DNA of 64,000 nt from an uncultured Agathobacter sp. GTDB lineage: Bacteria > Bacillota > Clostridia > Lachnospirales > Lachnospiraceae. Made by a program: the position numbers and the translations under genes. Under the pieces are notes generated by a model, which ran no database searches, was not told where the DNA came from, and saw only the letters and a list, made by a program, of their open reading frames with translations. The stretch is taken from positions 114,749-178,748 of the forward strand of contig CAKRLV010000002.1 of assembly GCA_934359755.1 (NCBI GenBank). Direction: 5' to 3'. Positions 43,441-52,644 of this stretch are shown here, one piece after another; the stretch's first letter is position 1; the number at the start of each line of letters is the position of its first letter.

Positions 43441-46400
43441 TTAATCTGTCAAGTCATTATCAATAAGATTTACAGATACGAGTGTTGATACACCTTTTTC
43501 CTGCATCGTAATACCATATAGTCTGTCCGCAGCTCCCATAGTACCTCGTCTATGAGTAATAACTATAAACTGTGTATTCTTAGTAAGCTTATTGAGATAA
43601 TTAGCAAATCGGCTTACATTGGAATCATCAAGTGCAGCCTCAATCTCATCGAGCAGACAGAATGGTGATGGTTTAAGAGACTGAATTGCAAACAAAAGTG
43701 CAATTGCGGTAAGCGCCTTTTCTCCACCTGATAACTGCATCATATTCTGTAATTTCTTTCCTGGTGGCTGCGCAATAATTCTAATTCCACATTCAAGAAT
43801 ATCCTCATCCTCTACAAGCTCCAAAGAACCATGTCCTCCTCCAAAAAGCTGTTTGAATGTAGAATCAAATTCTCTTTGAATCTCTGCAAACTTCTCTGCA
43901 AACTGTGTACGCATTCCAGTATCAAGTTCTTCAATAATTCCCATAAGAACCTGCTCTGCCTCTACAATATCATCATGCTGTGTCTTTAACTCTTCGTATC
44001 GTTTAGATACTTCCTTGTACTCCTCGATAGCATTTACATTGACATCCCCCAACTTACGGATTTCATCCTTGACTGATGAAATCAGCTTTCTAAGAGATGT
44101 ACTGTCGTCATATGCATCATTGCGAAGTTCAGATGCCGCATGAGGGGTGAGTTCATATTCATCCCACATATAATTTGTCTGGTATTCATGCGCTTCCTGC
44201 AATTTTTCACGCTGTGAATTAAGACGGAATATCTCTTTATCGAGTTCTCCCTGTCTCTTTGAGATTTCTTCCTGCTTTTGGAAAAATCCCTTATATTCTT
44301 CCGACATAGCTTCTTTTTTCGCAATGCTTTCTTTAAGTTCATCATCAAGCTTCGTGTTAGCTGAATCAGAAGCAAGAATTGTCTTCTCGATTTCTTCTAT
44401 GTCATTTTGCTTTTTCTTCGCATCCTCTTTTGCATGGGATGCGTTCTCTACAAGCTGTGTTCTCTCTGCATCAAACTTCTCTATCTCAGCATTAATACGC
44501 TCGATATTCTCCTGAGTAAATTCTAATGTCTTGCTTATCCCAGCATACTCAAGTTCTATCTGCGAATTGTCCTTAACAGCGGCCGTCTCGAGTGCCCCCT
44601 GTTCATCAAGTATTTTCTGATATTCCAGTGCCTCGTTCTTAATCTCTTCTTCTCTTTTAATGGAAAATTCGATTTCTTCTGATATCTTCTGCTTTCCAAG
44701 ATTAATCTCTGCAATCTGGCTCTCAATCTCTTTGCTCTCGCTCAAAAGACCTGTAAACACTGATTCGCTTTCATTCTTCTGCTGGTTAGCTCTTTCTACA
44801 TTTATCTTCGCAGTATTTTGTTCGATATACTGTTTCTGTATAAGCTCTTTTAATTCCTCTAACTCGTCCTCATTAAGAGCTCTCGCTGTCGCAATGTCAT
44901 CTTTGCGCTCTTTAAGCTTGGAAAGTTCATTCTCGATTTCTTTAACTTTCTTCTCAATTTCTTCAATCTCCCTGTTACGGGCAAGAAGATTAGATGAATT
45001 CTTAAATGCACCACCAGTCATAGAACCGCCTGGACTTAAATACTCTCCTTCAAGTGTAACAATATGAAGGGAATAATGGTTCTTTCTTGCAAGTGCAATA
45101 GCATTATCAATAGTATCTACTACTAGAACCCGTCCTAATAAATATGCTGCAATCTCATCAAACTTCGAATCACATGTAATAAGCCTGTTTGCTATTCCTA
45201 TTACACCTTTTTCACCAAGCACCGCTTCATTCTTAGGATTACTTCTCGCTGAGACACTTGTAAGTGGGAGGAACGTTGCCCTTCCAAGCCTGTTCTCCTT
45301 CAAAAAAGAAATCATCTTCTTCGCAGTAGGCTCGTCCTCTGTAACTATATTCTGAATATTTCCACCAAGTGCAGTCTCTATAGCAGTCTCGTATTTCTTC
45401 TCTACCTGGATAATGTCAGATACAACACCTAAAAGTCCTGGATTTTTGTCCTTTTGTTCCATCACCTTACGGATACTGTTACCATATCCGTCATAGCGTT
45501 CTGCTATATTTCGGCGCGATTCCAGCCTCGACTGTTCCTTATGATATCTTGTGCTGGTCTCCTCTATAAGTCTCGCATTCTCCTTAGCTTTAAATCTCCA
45601 GTCCTTATCATTCTTCTCAAGTTCTTTTTCTTTTGTCTCATATTCCTGTATTGTCTTATTGATTAAATCAAGCTTTTCCTGATACTCATCTAATACAGTA
45701 TTAAGTCCTGCTTCTCGTGTCTTTCTGTCTAGAAGTCTCTTATTCAGCTCAGACTTTCTGATATTTATCTGCTCAAGCATAGTGTCAGCTCTCTGCTGCT
45801 TTGCCTGGATTGCAGCTTTATTCTGAAGTAATTTAATAAGTTCTTCCTGCCCTTTTTCAATTCCTTCATTACAGCGTGTAATTTCACTTTGAATTGCAGC
45901 CAGCCTTGATGATGATTCATTTTTCTTCTCGTTGATAGAAGAAATCTGCTCATCCAATTCAGCCTTCTGCTCATCATATTCCCTGCGCGCTTCAAAACGT
46001 TCTTTTTTCTCATTGTCAATAGCATCAAGACGGCTCTGCAAATGCTCATCTGTCATCTGTGCTGTATGAATCTGTTCCTTCAAAATCTGAATCTGGCTTT
46101 CGAGTTTCTGCCTTGTAGAAGATGTGCTGTTGATAGTCTCTCGGATAGAATTTATCTTCTCATCCATATCATTCATATCTTCTCCAAGCTTCTCATACTC
46201 CTGCTTTATCTTGTCGTAAGCCTCATTCGTCTGCTTTAATTCATCATCTGCAATTGTAAATTTCTTCTCTACTTCTTTTGAGTCATTATCTATTCGTGTC
46301 ATCTCAAGAAGGAACATATTCACATCATAATCTTTTAATTCTTCTTTCTTCTTAAGATATGTACGTGCCTTCTCTGACTGTCTCTCCAACGGTCCAACCT

Positions 46401-47001
46401 GTCTCTCTAACTCTGACAGAATATCATTTATACGGACAAGATTCTCCCTCTCATTATCCAGCTTCTTCTGGGCTGTATTTTTACGTTTTTTATATTTAAC
46501 AATACCCGCAGCCTCGTCAAAGAGTTCTCTTCTTTCCTCGGGCTTACCACTCAAAATACGATCAATCTGTCCCTGTCCAATGATAGAATATCCTTCTTTA
46601 CCAATACCTGTATCGTAAAAAAGTTCTGATACCTCTTTCAATCGACATGCATTACCATTTATCAGATATTCACTCTCACCAGATCTGTATACTCTTCTGG
46701 CAATAGTCACCTCTTCAAATGGTGTAGCAAGCTGATGATCTGAATTATCAAGGGTAATAGCAACATACGCATAGCTGAGTGGCTTTCTGTTCTCTGTACC
46801 TGCAAAAATAACATCCTGCATAGATGCACCTCGAAGCTGCTTTGCACTCTGCTCTCCGAGTACCCATCTTACCGCATCCGCTACGTTACTTTTTCCACTT
46901 CCATTAGGTCCTACAATACCCGTGATTCCATTATGAAAGTCAAAAACTATTTTATTGGCAAAGGACTTAAATCCATGTACCTCCAAACTTTTTAAATACA
47001 T
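43441..47001 (-). CDS. smc: Chromosome segregation ATPase SMC
   Basis: SMC forms the condensin core that organises and segregates chromosomes, with ScpA/ScpB (not in this window). It has the N-terminal Walker A GPNGSGKSN, two long coiled coils, a hinge (about 505-680, with the GGAFKNSS-type glycine segment), a C-terminal LSGGEKALTAIAL signature and the Walker B CLLDEIEAALDD. It overlaps rnc by one base (ATG/TAA type). Confidence 0.97.
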   Translation of the reverse strand: MYLKSLEVHGFKSFANKIVFDFHNGITGIVGPNGSGKSNVADAVRWVLGEQSAKQLRGASMQDVIFAGTENRKPLSYAYVAITLDNSDHQLATPFEEVTIARRVYRSGESEYLINGNACRLKEVSELFYDTGIGKEGYSIIGQGQIDRILSGKPEERRELFDEAAGIVKYKKRKNTAQKKLDNERENLVRINDILSELERQVGPLERQSEKARTYLKKKEELKDYDVNMFLLEMTRIDNDSKEVEKKFTIADDELKQTNEAYDKIKQEYEKLGEDMNDMDEKINSIRETINSTSSTRQKLESQIQILKEQIHTAQMTDEHLQSRLDAIDNEKKERFEARREYDEQKAELDEQISSINEKKNESSSRLAAIQSEITRCNEGIEKGQEELIKLLQNKAAIQAKQQRADTMLEQINIRKSELNKRLLDRKTREAGLNTVLDEYQEKLDLINKTIQEYETKEKELEKNDKDWRFKAKENARLIEETSTRYHKEQSRLESRRNIAERYDGYGNSIRKVMEQKDKNPGLLGVVSDIIQVEKKYETAIETALGGNIQNIVTEDEPTAKKMISFLKENRLGRATFLPLTSVSARSNPKNEAVLGEKGVIGIANRLITCDSKFDEIAAYLLGRVLVVDTIDNAIALARKNHYSLHIVTLEGEYLSPGGSMTGGAFKNSSNLLARNREIEEIEKKVKEIENELSKLKERKDDIATARALNEDELEELKELIQKQYIEQNTAKINVERANQQKNESESVFTGLLSESKEIESQIAEINLGKQKISEEIEFSIKREEEIKNEALEYQKILDEQGALETAAVKDNSQIELEYAGISKTLEFTQENIERINAEIEKFDAERTQLVENASHAKEDAKKKQNDIEEIEKTILASDSANTKLDDELKESIAKKEAMSEEYKGFFQKQEEISKRQGELDKEIFRLNSQREKLQEAHEYQTNYMWDEYELTPHAASELRNDAYDDSTSLRKLISSVKDEIRKLGDVNVNAIEEYKEVSKRYEELKTQHDDIVEAEQVLMGIIEELDTGMRTQFAEKFAEIQREFDSTFKQLFGGGHGSLELVEDEDILECGIRIIAQPPGKKLQNMMQLSGGEKALTAIALLFAIQSLKPSPFCLLDEIEAALDDSNVSRFANYLNKLTKNTQFIVITHRRGTMGAADRLYGITMQEKGVSTLVSVNLIDNDLTD

Positions 47002-47687
47002 TACTTACTCTCTTTCTTCAAAGTTATCAGCGCTTTGTATGCCGCCTCCTGCTCTGCCGCTTTCTTTGTCGCACCCGTACCAGTGCTTAACACTTTCTCT
47101 CCTACACGAACCTCAACTGTAAAACTCTTCATATGATCTGGGCCCGATTCATCTATCAGACAATATATCAGATTCTCATGCCGTCCCTGCACTACTTCCT
47201 GCAGGATAGTCTTGCTATCATAAAAGAGCTGCTTATGTTCTATATCAGTCATAATATATTTAAGCACAAAATCTTTTGCATTAGCAAAACCACCGTCTAA
47301 ATAAATTGCTCCGATTACCGCCTCCAGTGCATCTGATAAAATAGATTTACGCTTACGTCCGCCTGTTAAGTCTTCCCCTTTTCCAAGAAACAGATAATCT
47401 CCAAGGTCTATCTCCTTTGTGCAAAGTGCAAGCGTAGGCTCACATACTATACTTGCTCTTAATTTGGTCAGCTCACCTTCTGGCTTTAGCGGATAATTAT
47501 TATACAAAAATTCGCTTGATACAATCTCAAGCACAGCATCCCCCAGAAATTCCAGACGCTCGTTATCGCTAAATTTCTTCATATGCTTCTCATGTGCATA
47601 TGAACTGTGTGTAAGCGCCTGCCGAAGCAATGACTCATTTTTAAAATGATAACCTATCTTATTTTGAAATTCTATTAAAGTAGCCAT
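47001..47687 (-). CDS. rnc: Ribonuclease III
   Basis: RNase III processes rRNA and other double-stranded RNA. The catalytic signature NERLEFLGDAVLE is at about 41-53, the second acidic set in SDALEAVIGAIYLDGG, and a double-stranded RNA-binding domain occupies about 155-225. The acpP-rnc-smc order is the Firmicutes standard. Confidence 0.97.
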   Translation of the reverse strand: MATLIEFQNKIGYHFKNESLLRQALTHSSYAHEKHMKKFSDNERLEFLGDAVLEIVSSEFLYNNYPLKPEGELTKLRASIVCEPTLALCTKEIDLGDYLFLGKGEDLTGGRKRKSILSDALEAVIGAIYLDGGFANAKDFVLKYIMTDIEHKQLFYDSKTILQEVVQGRHENLIYCLIDESGPDHMKSFTVEVRVGEKVLSTGTGATKKAAEQEAAYKALITLKKESK

Positions 47688-47706
47688 ACTACCTCCTACA
47701 AAAATA

Positions 47707-47731
47707 GAAAAGCCCTTTTAAAGGGCTTTTC
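47707..47731 (-). terminator. Terminator after acpP
   Basis: GAAAAGCCCTTT pairs with AAAGGGCTTTTC across one base, directly after the acpP stop, and ends in Ts on the minus strand. It partly insulates rnc-smc from acpP. Confidence 0.85.
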
Positions 47732-47733
47732 GT

Positions 47734-47967
47734 TTATTGATTTACAGCATTTTTAATCTGTTCAACAGCATCCGCAACTGTAACAATCTTCTCAGCCTCT
47801 TCATTTGGAATTTCGATATCAAATTCCTCTTCAAGACCCATGATAATCTGGAATACATCAAGTGAATCAGCTCCAAGATCATCTACGAATGTTGATTCCA
47901 TTGTAACATCGCTTTCCTCTACATTTAATACTTCGACAATGATTTTTTTGAGTTTTTCAAATTCCAT
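47734..47967 (-). CDS. acpP: Acyl carrier protein
   Basis: ACP carries growing fatty acids on a phosphopantetheine attached to the Ser of DDLGADSLD. The 77 acidic residues are normal. It is preceded by plsX, but the usual fabD and fabG are missing between them. Confidence 0.97.
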   Translation of the reverse strand: MEFEKLKKIIVEVLNVEESDVTMESTFVDDLGADSLDVFQIIMGLEEEFDIEIPNEEAEKIVTVADAVEQIKNAVNQ

Positions 47968-48078
47968 AATACTCTTCCTTTCTACTCTATATATTCTAAA
48001 ATCATATTATTTTAGTTTTATTTGTATAATTATGTCTGCCCATAATCTTCATTCAATATCATAAATTATTCCGATTCT

Positions 48079-48115
48079 GTAACCGTTGAGTACCTTCACT
48101 GTTGTGAGTCGCAAG
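48079..48115. repeat. Dispersed 37-bp repeat, copy 1 (overlaps plsX 3' end)
   Basis: About 37 bases matching 56095-56131 at 31 of 37 positions (GTAAC.GTT.AGTACCTTCAC.GTTG..AG.CGCAAG). Here it supplies the final codons and stop of plsX. Short related strings occur near 25985 and 42368. Confidence 0.6.
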
Positions 48116-49124
48116 ATGTATCAGTCAATAAATGTTCTCTTATCTTGCCATTTATATCCTGCTCCTTAAATGTGACGCACTGCAAAATAGAGTTCGTAAT
48201 CTCTATTGCTTTTGAACTTCCATGAGTCTTAACAACAAGACCATTGAGTCCTAATAAAGGTGCACCACCATACTGGCTTGCATCAAATGACTTGAGTGTC
48301 TTCTTAAGGGCTGGTAAGGCAAGCGCTGCACCAATCTTACTCTTAAGTGTGCTCATCAAGCCTTTCTTAATCACTCCAACCAAAGTGGATGCTAATCCTT
48401 CGTATAATTTAAGTATTACATTGCCCACAAAAGCTTCACAGACAATAACATCTGCCGCTCCCTTTGGAATATCTCTCGCCTCTATACTTCCGACAAAGTT
48501 GATATCCTTGCACTCTTTAAGAAGAGGCATAGTCTCCTTAACAAGGGCATTTCCTTTTTCTTCCTCGGCACCTATATTAACAATTGCCACTTTAGGATTC
48601 TTAACACCTACAACATTCTCCATGTAAATAGAACCCATTTTTGCAAATTGAACAAGATGATCTGCTCTCGCATCTACATTCGCACCACAATCGATAAGAA
48701 GTGATACCCCACTTTCTGTCGGAATAAGCGGTGCGAGCGGCGGTCTCTGAATTCCTTTAATTCGTCCAACTATAATCTGTCCACCTACAAGAATAGCTCC
48801 TGAACTTCCAGCCGAAACAAAGGCATCAGCTTCCTTTTGCTTAACCATATTCATTCCAACAACCATAGATGACTGTTTTTTCTTGCGGATTGCTATTACC
48901 GGTGGCTCTGCCATCTCTATAACCTCTGGTGCATCTACTATCGTGATGCGCTCCTTAGGATAAGTATACTTAGCAAGTTCTTCTTTTATTACCTCTTCCT
49001 GCCCCACTAAAATAACCTGTATATCCTGACGCATATTAACCGCGTCTACTGCTCCTTGTACTGGTGCTGCTGGTGCATTATCTCCACCCATCGCATCAAG
49101 TACCACTTTAGTAATGGTCTGCAT
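48096..49124 (-). CDS. plsX: Phosphate acyltransferase PlsX
   Basis: PlsX makes acyl-phosphate from acyl-ACP for PlsY. The N-terminal VLDAMGGDNAP and the SGNSGA-like AGSSGAILVGG are diagnostic. The start is the ATG after AAGGAGGGATAAA; the ORF extends 19 codons upstream without support. The last residues (SCDSQQ) are encoded by a dispersed repeat, so the C-terminus may differ from relatives. Confidence 0.95.
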   Translation of the reverse strand: MQTITKVVLDAMGGDNAPAAPVQGAVDAVNMRQDIQVILVGQEEVIKEELAKYTYPKERITIVDAPEVIEMAEPPVIAIRKKKQSSMVVGMNMVKQKEADAFVSAGSSGAILVGGQIIVGRIKGIQRPPLAPLIPTESGVSLLIDCGANVDARADHLVQFAKMGSIYMENVVGVKNPKVAIVNIGAEEEKGNALVKETMPLLKECKDINFVGSIEARDIPKGAADVIVCEAFVGNVILKLYEGLASTLVGVIKKGLMSTLKSKIGAALALPALKKTLKSFDASQYGGAPLLGLNGLVVKTHGSSKAIEITNSILQCVTFKEQDINGKIREHLLTDTSCDSQQ

Positions 49125-49228
49125 TTTATCCCTCCTTATGCATCTAATAGAAAATATACTATAAACATTTATATAAATCAATTATATTTTTACAAAACAT
49201 ATTTCAAATAGTTCATTATATAGTAAAA

Positions 49229-49252
49229 GGGATATAGATTACTCTATATCCC
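49229..49252 (-). terminator. Terminator of yceD-rpmF
   Basis: GGGATATAG (49229-49237) pairs with CTATATCCC (49244-49252); the minus strand continues TTTTAC. It lies about 20 bases after the rpmF stop. Confidence 0.75.
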
Positions 49253-49273
49253 TCGAATCAAATCATTATTTGA

Positions 49274-49453
49274 TTAGTCCATTGCGATGATCTCTTTTTT
49301 GTTGTAAGATCCACAATTCTTGCATACACGATGTGGCATCATTAATTCTCCACATTTGCTGCATTTAACTAAAGTAGGAGCAGACATTTTCCAGTTAGCT
49401 CTTCTCTTATCTCTTCTTCCTTTAGAAGATTTATTCTTTGGACAAATTGACAT
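49274..49453 (-). CDS. rpmF: 50S ribosomal protein L32
   Basis: The 59-residue frame begins MSICPKNKSSKGRRDKRRAN, after GGAGGTGTAAACAA. It contains two Cys pairs (CSKCGE and CKNCGS), the zinc-ribbon form of L32. The frame ends at TAA 49274-49276. It follows yceD by four bases, the conserved yceD-rpmF pair. Confidence 0.95.
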   Translation of the reverse strand: MSICPKNKSSKGRRDKRRANWKMSAPTLVKCSKCGELMMPHRVCKNCGSYNKKEIIAMD

Positions 49454-49457
49454 TTGT

Positions 49458-49982
49458 TTACACCTCCTTAAACTTGTTAAATATATCTTGGACTCTCGCC
49501 ATTCTTGGATCCAGTTCTGTTTTCTGGCAACTGCAGGTGCCCTTATTCAAGTTCATCCCACAGACTTTGCAAATTCCTTTGCAATCGTCCTTACACAGAA
49601 CTTTCATCGGCCAGTTCACCAAAATTTCGGCGTAGACTAATCTTTCTACATCCAATTCAAACCCAATCAGGTAATCAGTCTCTTCCATCTCATCATCAAC
49701 AAGGGTTCCATCATTAATAGACAGCTTCTTATCAATGTCAAAATGGATATCTGTTGGAACATCTTCCAAACATCTGTCACACGGAATTGCAATCGTCATA
49801 TCTACTGAACCCGAAATAAGCACGGATGCATTCTCCTGATTCTCAATACGAAGTGCTATCGGTGACTTTTTCAAAATAGGAAACGTACCTAATTTCGACT
49901 CAAAGGTACTCATCTCAAGTGTAAGTTCCTCAGTAGTCACTTTATTAATTGAATTTACTACATTTGAAATATCAATCTTCAC
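49458..49982 (-). CDS. yceD: YceD/DUF177 family protein
   Basis: A 174-residue protein of the YceD family, linked to 23S rRNA maturation or stability in several organisms. C-terminal Cys pairs (CKDDCKGICKVCG, CSC) could bind zinc. The start is a GTG after AGGAG. It precedes rpmF. Confidence 0.9.
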   Translation of the reverse strand: MKIDISNVVNSINKVTTEELTLEMSTFESKLGTFPILKKSPIALRIENQENASVLISGSVDMTIAIPCDRCLEDVPTDIHFDIDKKLSINDGTLVDDEMEETDYLIGFELDVERLVYAEILVNWPMKVLCKDDCKGICKVCGMNLNKGTCSCQKTELDPRMARVQDIFNKFKEV

Positions 49983-50045
49983 AGTATTCTCCTATTCACA
50001 CCTAACCAATTATACATATGGCATATGTGTTTGTCAACAATATTT

Positions 50046-51245
50046 TTATTTTTCTTTAACAAGCGCAACTGTGTCTCTGCAGATTGCAAGTTCCTCATTT
50101 GTAGGGATAACGCAAACCTTAACCTTAGAATCAGGAGTAGAGATATAAGCCTCCTCGCCTCTTGTCTTGTCATTAGTCTCTTTGTCTAATGTGATTCCAA
50201 GATAGCCTAAGTAATCTACTATTTTAGCTCTCACAAAGTCTGTATTCTCTCCAATACCTGCTGTAAAGGCAATTGCATCGACACCATTCATAGCTGCAAC
50301 ATATGAACCAATATATTTAGCTACTTTATATGAGAATACTTCAACTGCATTGATTGCAAGTTCATTTCCCTCATAATAAGCAACTTCAAGATCACGGAAA
50401 TCACTTGAAACTCTTGACATACCCTGAACACCTGACTTCTTATTGAGGATATTAAGAATCTCATCTATAGATAAATTCTCTTTATGTGCAATAAACTCAA
50501 TAATAGAAGGATCGATATCTCCAGATCTCGTTCCCATTACAAGTCCTTCAAGTGGTGTAAGTCCCATTGAGGTATCGACACATTTGCCATTGAGTACTGC
50601 ACTGATAGAAGCTCCGCCTCCAAGATGTGCAACAATAAGCTTAGAGTTCTCATAATCAAGTCCTGCAAATCTCGCAAGTTCCTTAGAAACATAACCGTGG
50701 CTTGTACCATGGAAACCGTATCTTCTTATCTTATACTTCTCATAGTATTCATATGGAATACCATATAAGTAAGCCTTAGCCGGCATAGTCTGATGAAAAG
50801 CTGTATCAAACACACCTACCATAGGAACCTCTGGCATAAGCTCTCTGCAGGCATTTACACCTATGATATTAGCTGGATTGTGAAGTGGTGCAAGATCATT
50901 GCACTCTTCTACGGTCTTAAGTACTTCGTCTGTGATGATTGTAGACTTGGTGAACTTCTCTCCACCATGTACGATACGATGTCCGACAGCATCAATCTCA
51001 TGAAGAGACTTAAGTGCTCCTGTCTTCTCATTTACAAGTGCATCAAGTACCATCTGAATAGCCTGCTTATGTGTAGGCATAGCAGCTTCTGTAATCTCCT
51101 TATCAAGACCTGCCTTCTGATATACAAGTCGTCCATCAATTCCAATTCTCTCACAAATTCCCTTTGCTAAAACAGCCTCTGATTCTGAGTCAATAAGCTG
51201 ATATTTAAGGGATGAACTACCACAGTTAATTACTAATACGTTCAT
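50046..51245 (-). CDS. ackA: Acetate kinase
   Basis: AckA makes ATP from acetyl-phosphate in fermentation. The N-terminal VINCGSSSLKYQL, the VAHLGGGAS loop and the FTAGIGEN motif identify it. At 399 residues it is complete. No pta is adjacent. A consensus promoter is seen 37 bases upstream, facing tmcAL. Confidence 0.97.
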   Translation of the reverse strand: MNVLVINCGSSSLKYQLIDSESEAVLAKGICERIGIDGRLVYQKAGLDKEITEAAMPTHKQAIQMVLDALVNEKTGALKSLHEIDAVGHRIVHGGEKFTKSTIITDEVLKTVEECNDLAPLHNPANIIGVNACRELMPEVPMVGVFDTAFHQTMPAKAYLYGIPYEYYEKYKIRRYGFHGTSHGYVSKELARFAGLDYENSKLIVAHLGGGASISAVLNGKCVDTSMGLTPLEGLVMGTRSGDIDPSIIEFIAHKENLSIDEILNILNKKSGVQGMSRVSSDFRDLEVAYYEGNELAINAVEVFSYKVAKYIGSYVAAMNGVDAIAFTAGIGENTDFVRAKIVDYLGYLGITLDKETNDKTRGEEAYISTPDSKVKVCVIPTNEELAICRDTVALVKEK

Positions 51246-51281
51246 TTTAATACATCTCCTTATAAATTTACATATATTCTA

Positions 51282-51310
51282 ATTATAAACTCATTCTTGT
51301 ACACAAACAA
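51282..51310 (-). promoter_or_regulatory. Promoter of ackA
   Basis: TTGTTT (51305-51310) and TATAAT (51282-51287) are 17 bases apart on the minus strand, upstream of the AAGGAG site of ackA. The tmcAL promoter (plus strand) is not clear. Confidence 0.7.
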
Positions 51311-51378
51311 GAGAAATATGGTAAAATAATTTTCATATTGCGCACAATAATTAATACAATTTGTTTTTGGAGGTAACT

Positions 51379-52614
51379 ATGAAAGCCGCAGGTGTAATAA
51401 CAGAATACAATCCATTTCATAAAGGGCATAAATTTCAGTTAGATAAAATCAGACAACAGACAAACGCAGACTATATAGTAGTTGCTATGAGTGGCAATTT
51501 CGTTCAGCGCGGCGAGCCTGCTATAGCTGATAAATACACACGCGCGCACTGCGCCCTCTTAAATGGCGCTGACCTCGTACTCGAAATTCCGTCAATATGG
51601 GCTACTGCTTCCGCTGAATATTTTGCAACTGCAGGCGTTAATCTTCTTAACTCAACAAGCGTAATTGACAGTCTCTGTTTCGGAGCAGAATCAGATTCAC
51701 TTGATGCTTTCATTCAGTATGCACATCTGCTCAATAATGAAAGCAACTCTATAAAATCACAAATATCACATTTTCAAAAAGAAGGGCTGCCATATCCAGC
51801 TGCCCGCTTAAAGGCATTTAAAAACGCATATAATAGTGTTTTTTCTTCTTCATTCTGGGATGATGTCAATTTGCCAAACAATACACTTGCAATAGAATAT
51901 CTGCGCGCATTGGACAGAATAAATCCCGACATTAAACCTGTTCTTATCCAAAGAATTGGTTCCGGATATCACGATACATCGACAGATGCTGATTTTTCGT
52001 CAGCTTCAGCTATCCGAGGTCTTCTATCAAAAGAGACTGACTCTCTACGCAATCATATTCCAGCTTCATGTGTAAATCTCATGAACGATTTTAATGATAG
52101 ATATGGTTATGTATTTGCTGAGGAGATTTCTCCTCTTTTAGCTTACAAACTTCTTCTTGAAAACTCATATACTTTTGAAAAATATGCCGATATAACCCAG
52201 ACTCTTTCAGGCAGCATTAATAAAAATATATACAGATTTGAGTCCTTTGGACAGTTTTGTGAATTGCTCAAATCAAAAAACTATGCATACACACGTATTT
52301 CCAGAGCACTGCTGCACGTAATGCTTAATATAACTGATTCATCATATGATAATGGCAAAAAATGTCACTATACACCATATCTTCGCGTACTGGGTTTCAA
52401 AAAAGAGGCTGGTTCTCTTTTGCATGCAATAAAAAAAGAAGCAGCCTGCCCTCTTATTACAAAGCTGGCAGATGCCTCTTCTATTCTCGATAATGATTCA
52501 CTTGCAATGCTAAAGCACGATATCTTCTGCTGTGATGTATATAATCAGCTTATAATAAATCACAGGAAAAATATCCCTTTAAACGAATTCATCCACGGAC
52601 CCGTAATAATATGA
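51379..52614 (+). CDS. tmcAL: tRNA(Met) cytidine acetate ligase
   Basis: TmcAL activates acetate with ATP and makes N4-acetylcytidine at position 34 of elongator tRNA-Met. The nucleotidyltransferase start GVITEYNPFHKGH and the AMSGNFVQRGEPAI segment are diagnostic of the YlbM family. The ATG after TTTTTGGAGG is used instead of a TTG six codons upstream. It is one of the few plus-strand genes and is divergent from ackA. Its last codons form one arm of a palindrome shared with aroB. Confidence 0.93.
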   Translation: MKAAGVITEYNPFHKGHKFQLDKIRQQTNADYIVVAMSGNFVQRGEPAIADKYTRAHCALLNGADLVLEIPSIWATASAEYFATAGVNLLNSTSVIDSLCFGAESDSLDAFIQYAHLLNNESNSIKSQISHFQKEGLPYPAARLKAFKNAYNSVFSSSFWDDVNLPNNTLAIEYLRALDRINPDIKPVLIQRIGSGYHDTSTDADFSSASAIRGLLSKETDSLRNHIPASCVNLMNDFNDRYGYVFAEEISPLLAYKLLLENSYTFEKYADITQTLSGSINKNIYRFESFGQFCELLKSKNYAYTRISRALLHVMLNITDSSYDNGKKCHYTPYLRVLGFKKEAGSLLHAIKKEAACPLITKLADASSILDNDSLAMLKHDIFCCDVYNQLIINHRKNIPLNEFIHGPVII

Positions 52615-52644
52615 TCAAATGGTCAAAATGTATCATATTATTAC
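52603..52644. terminator. Palindrome containing both stop codons of tmcAL and aroB
   Basis: GTAATAATATGAT (52603-52615) and ATCATATTATTAC (52632-52644) are perfectly complementary over 13 bases. The tmcAL TGA (52612-52614) and the aroB TAA (52641-52643 on the minus strand) lie inside opposite arms. There is no separate T-run, but the AT-rich arms could work as a two-way terminator. Confidence 0.7.
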
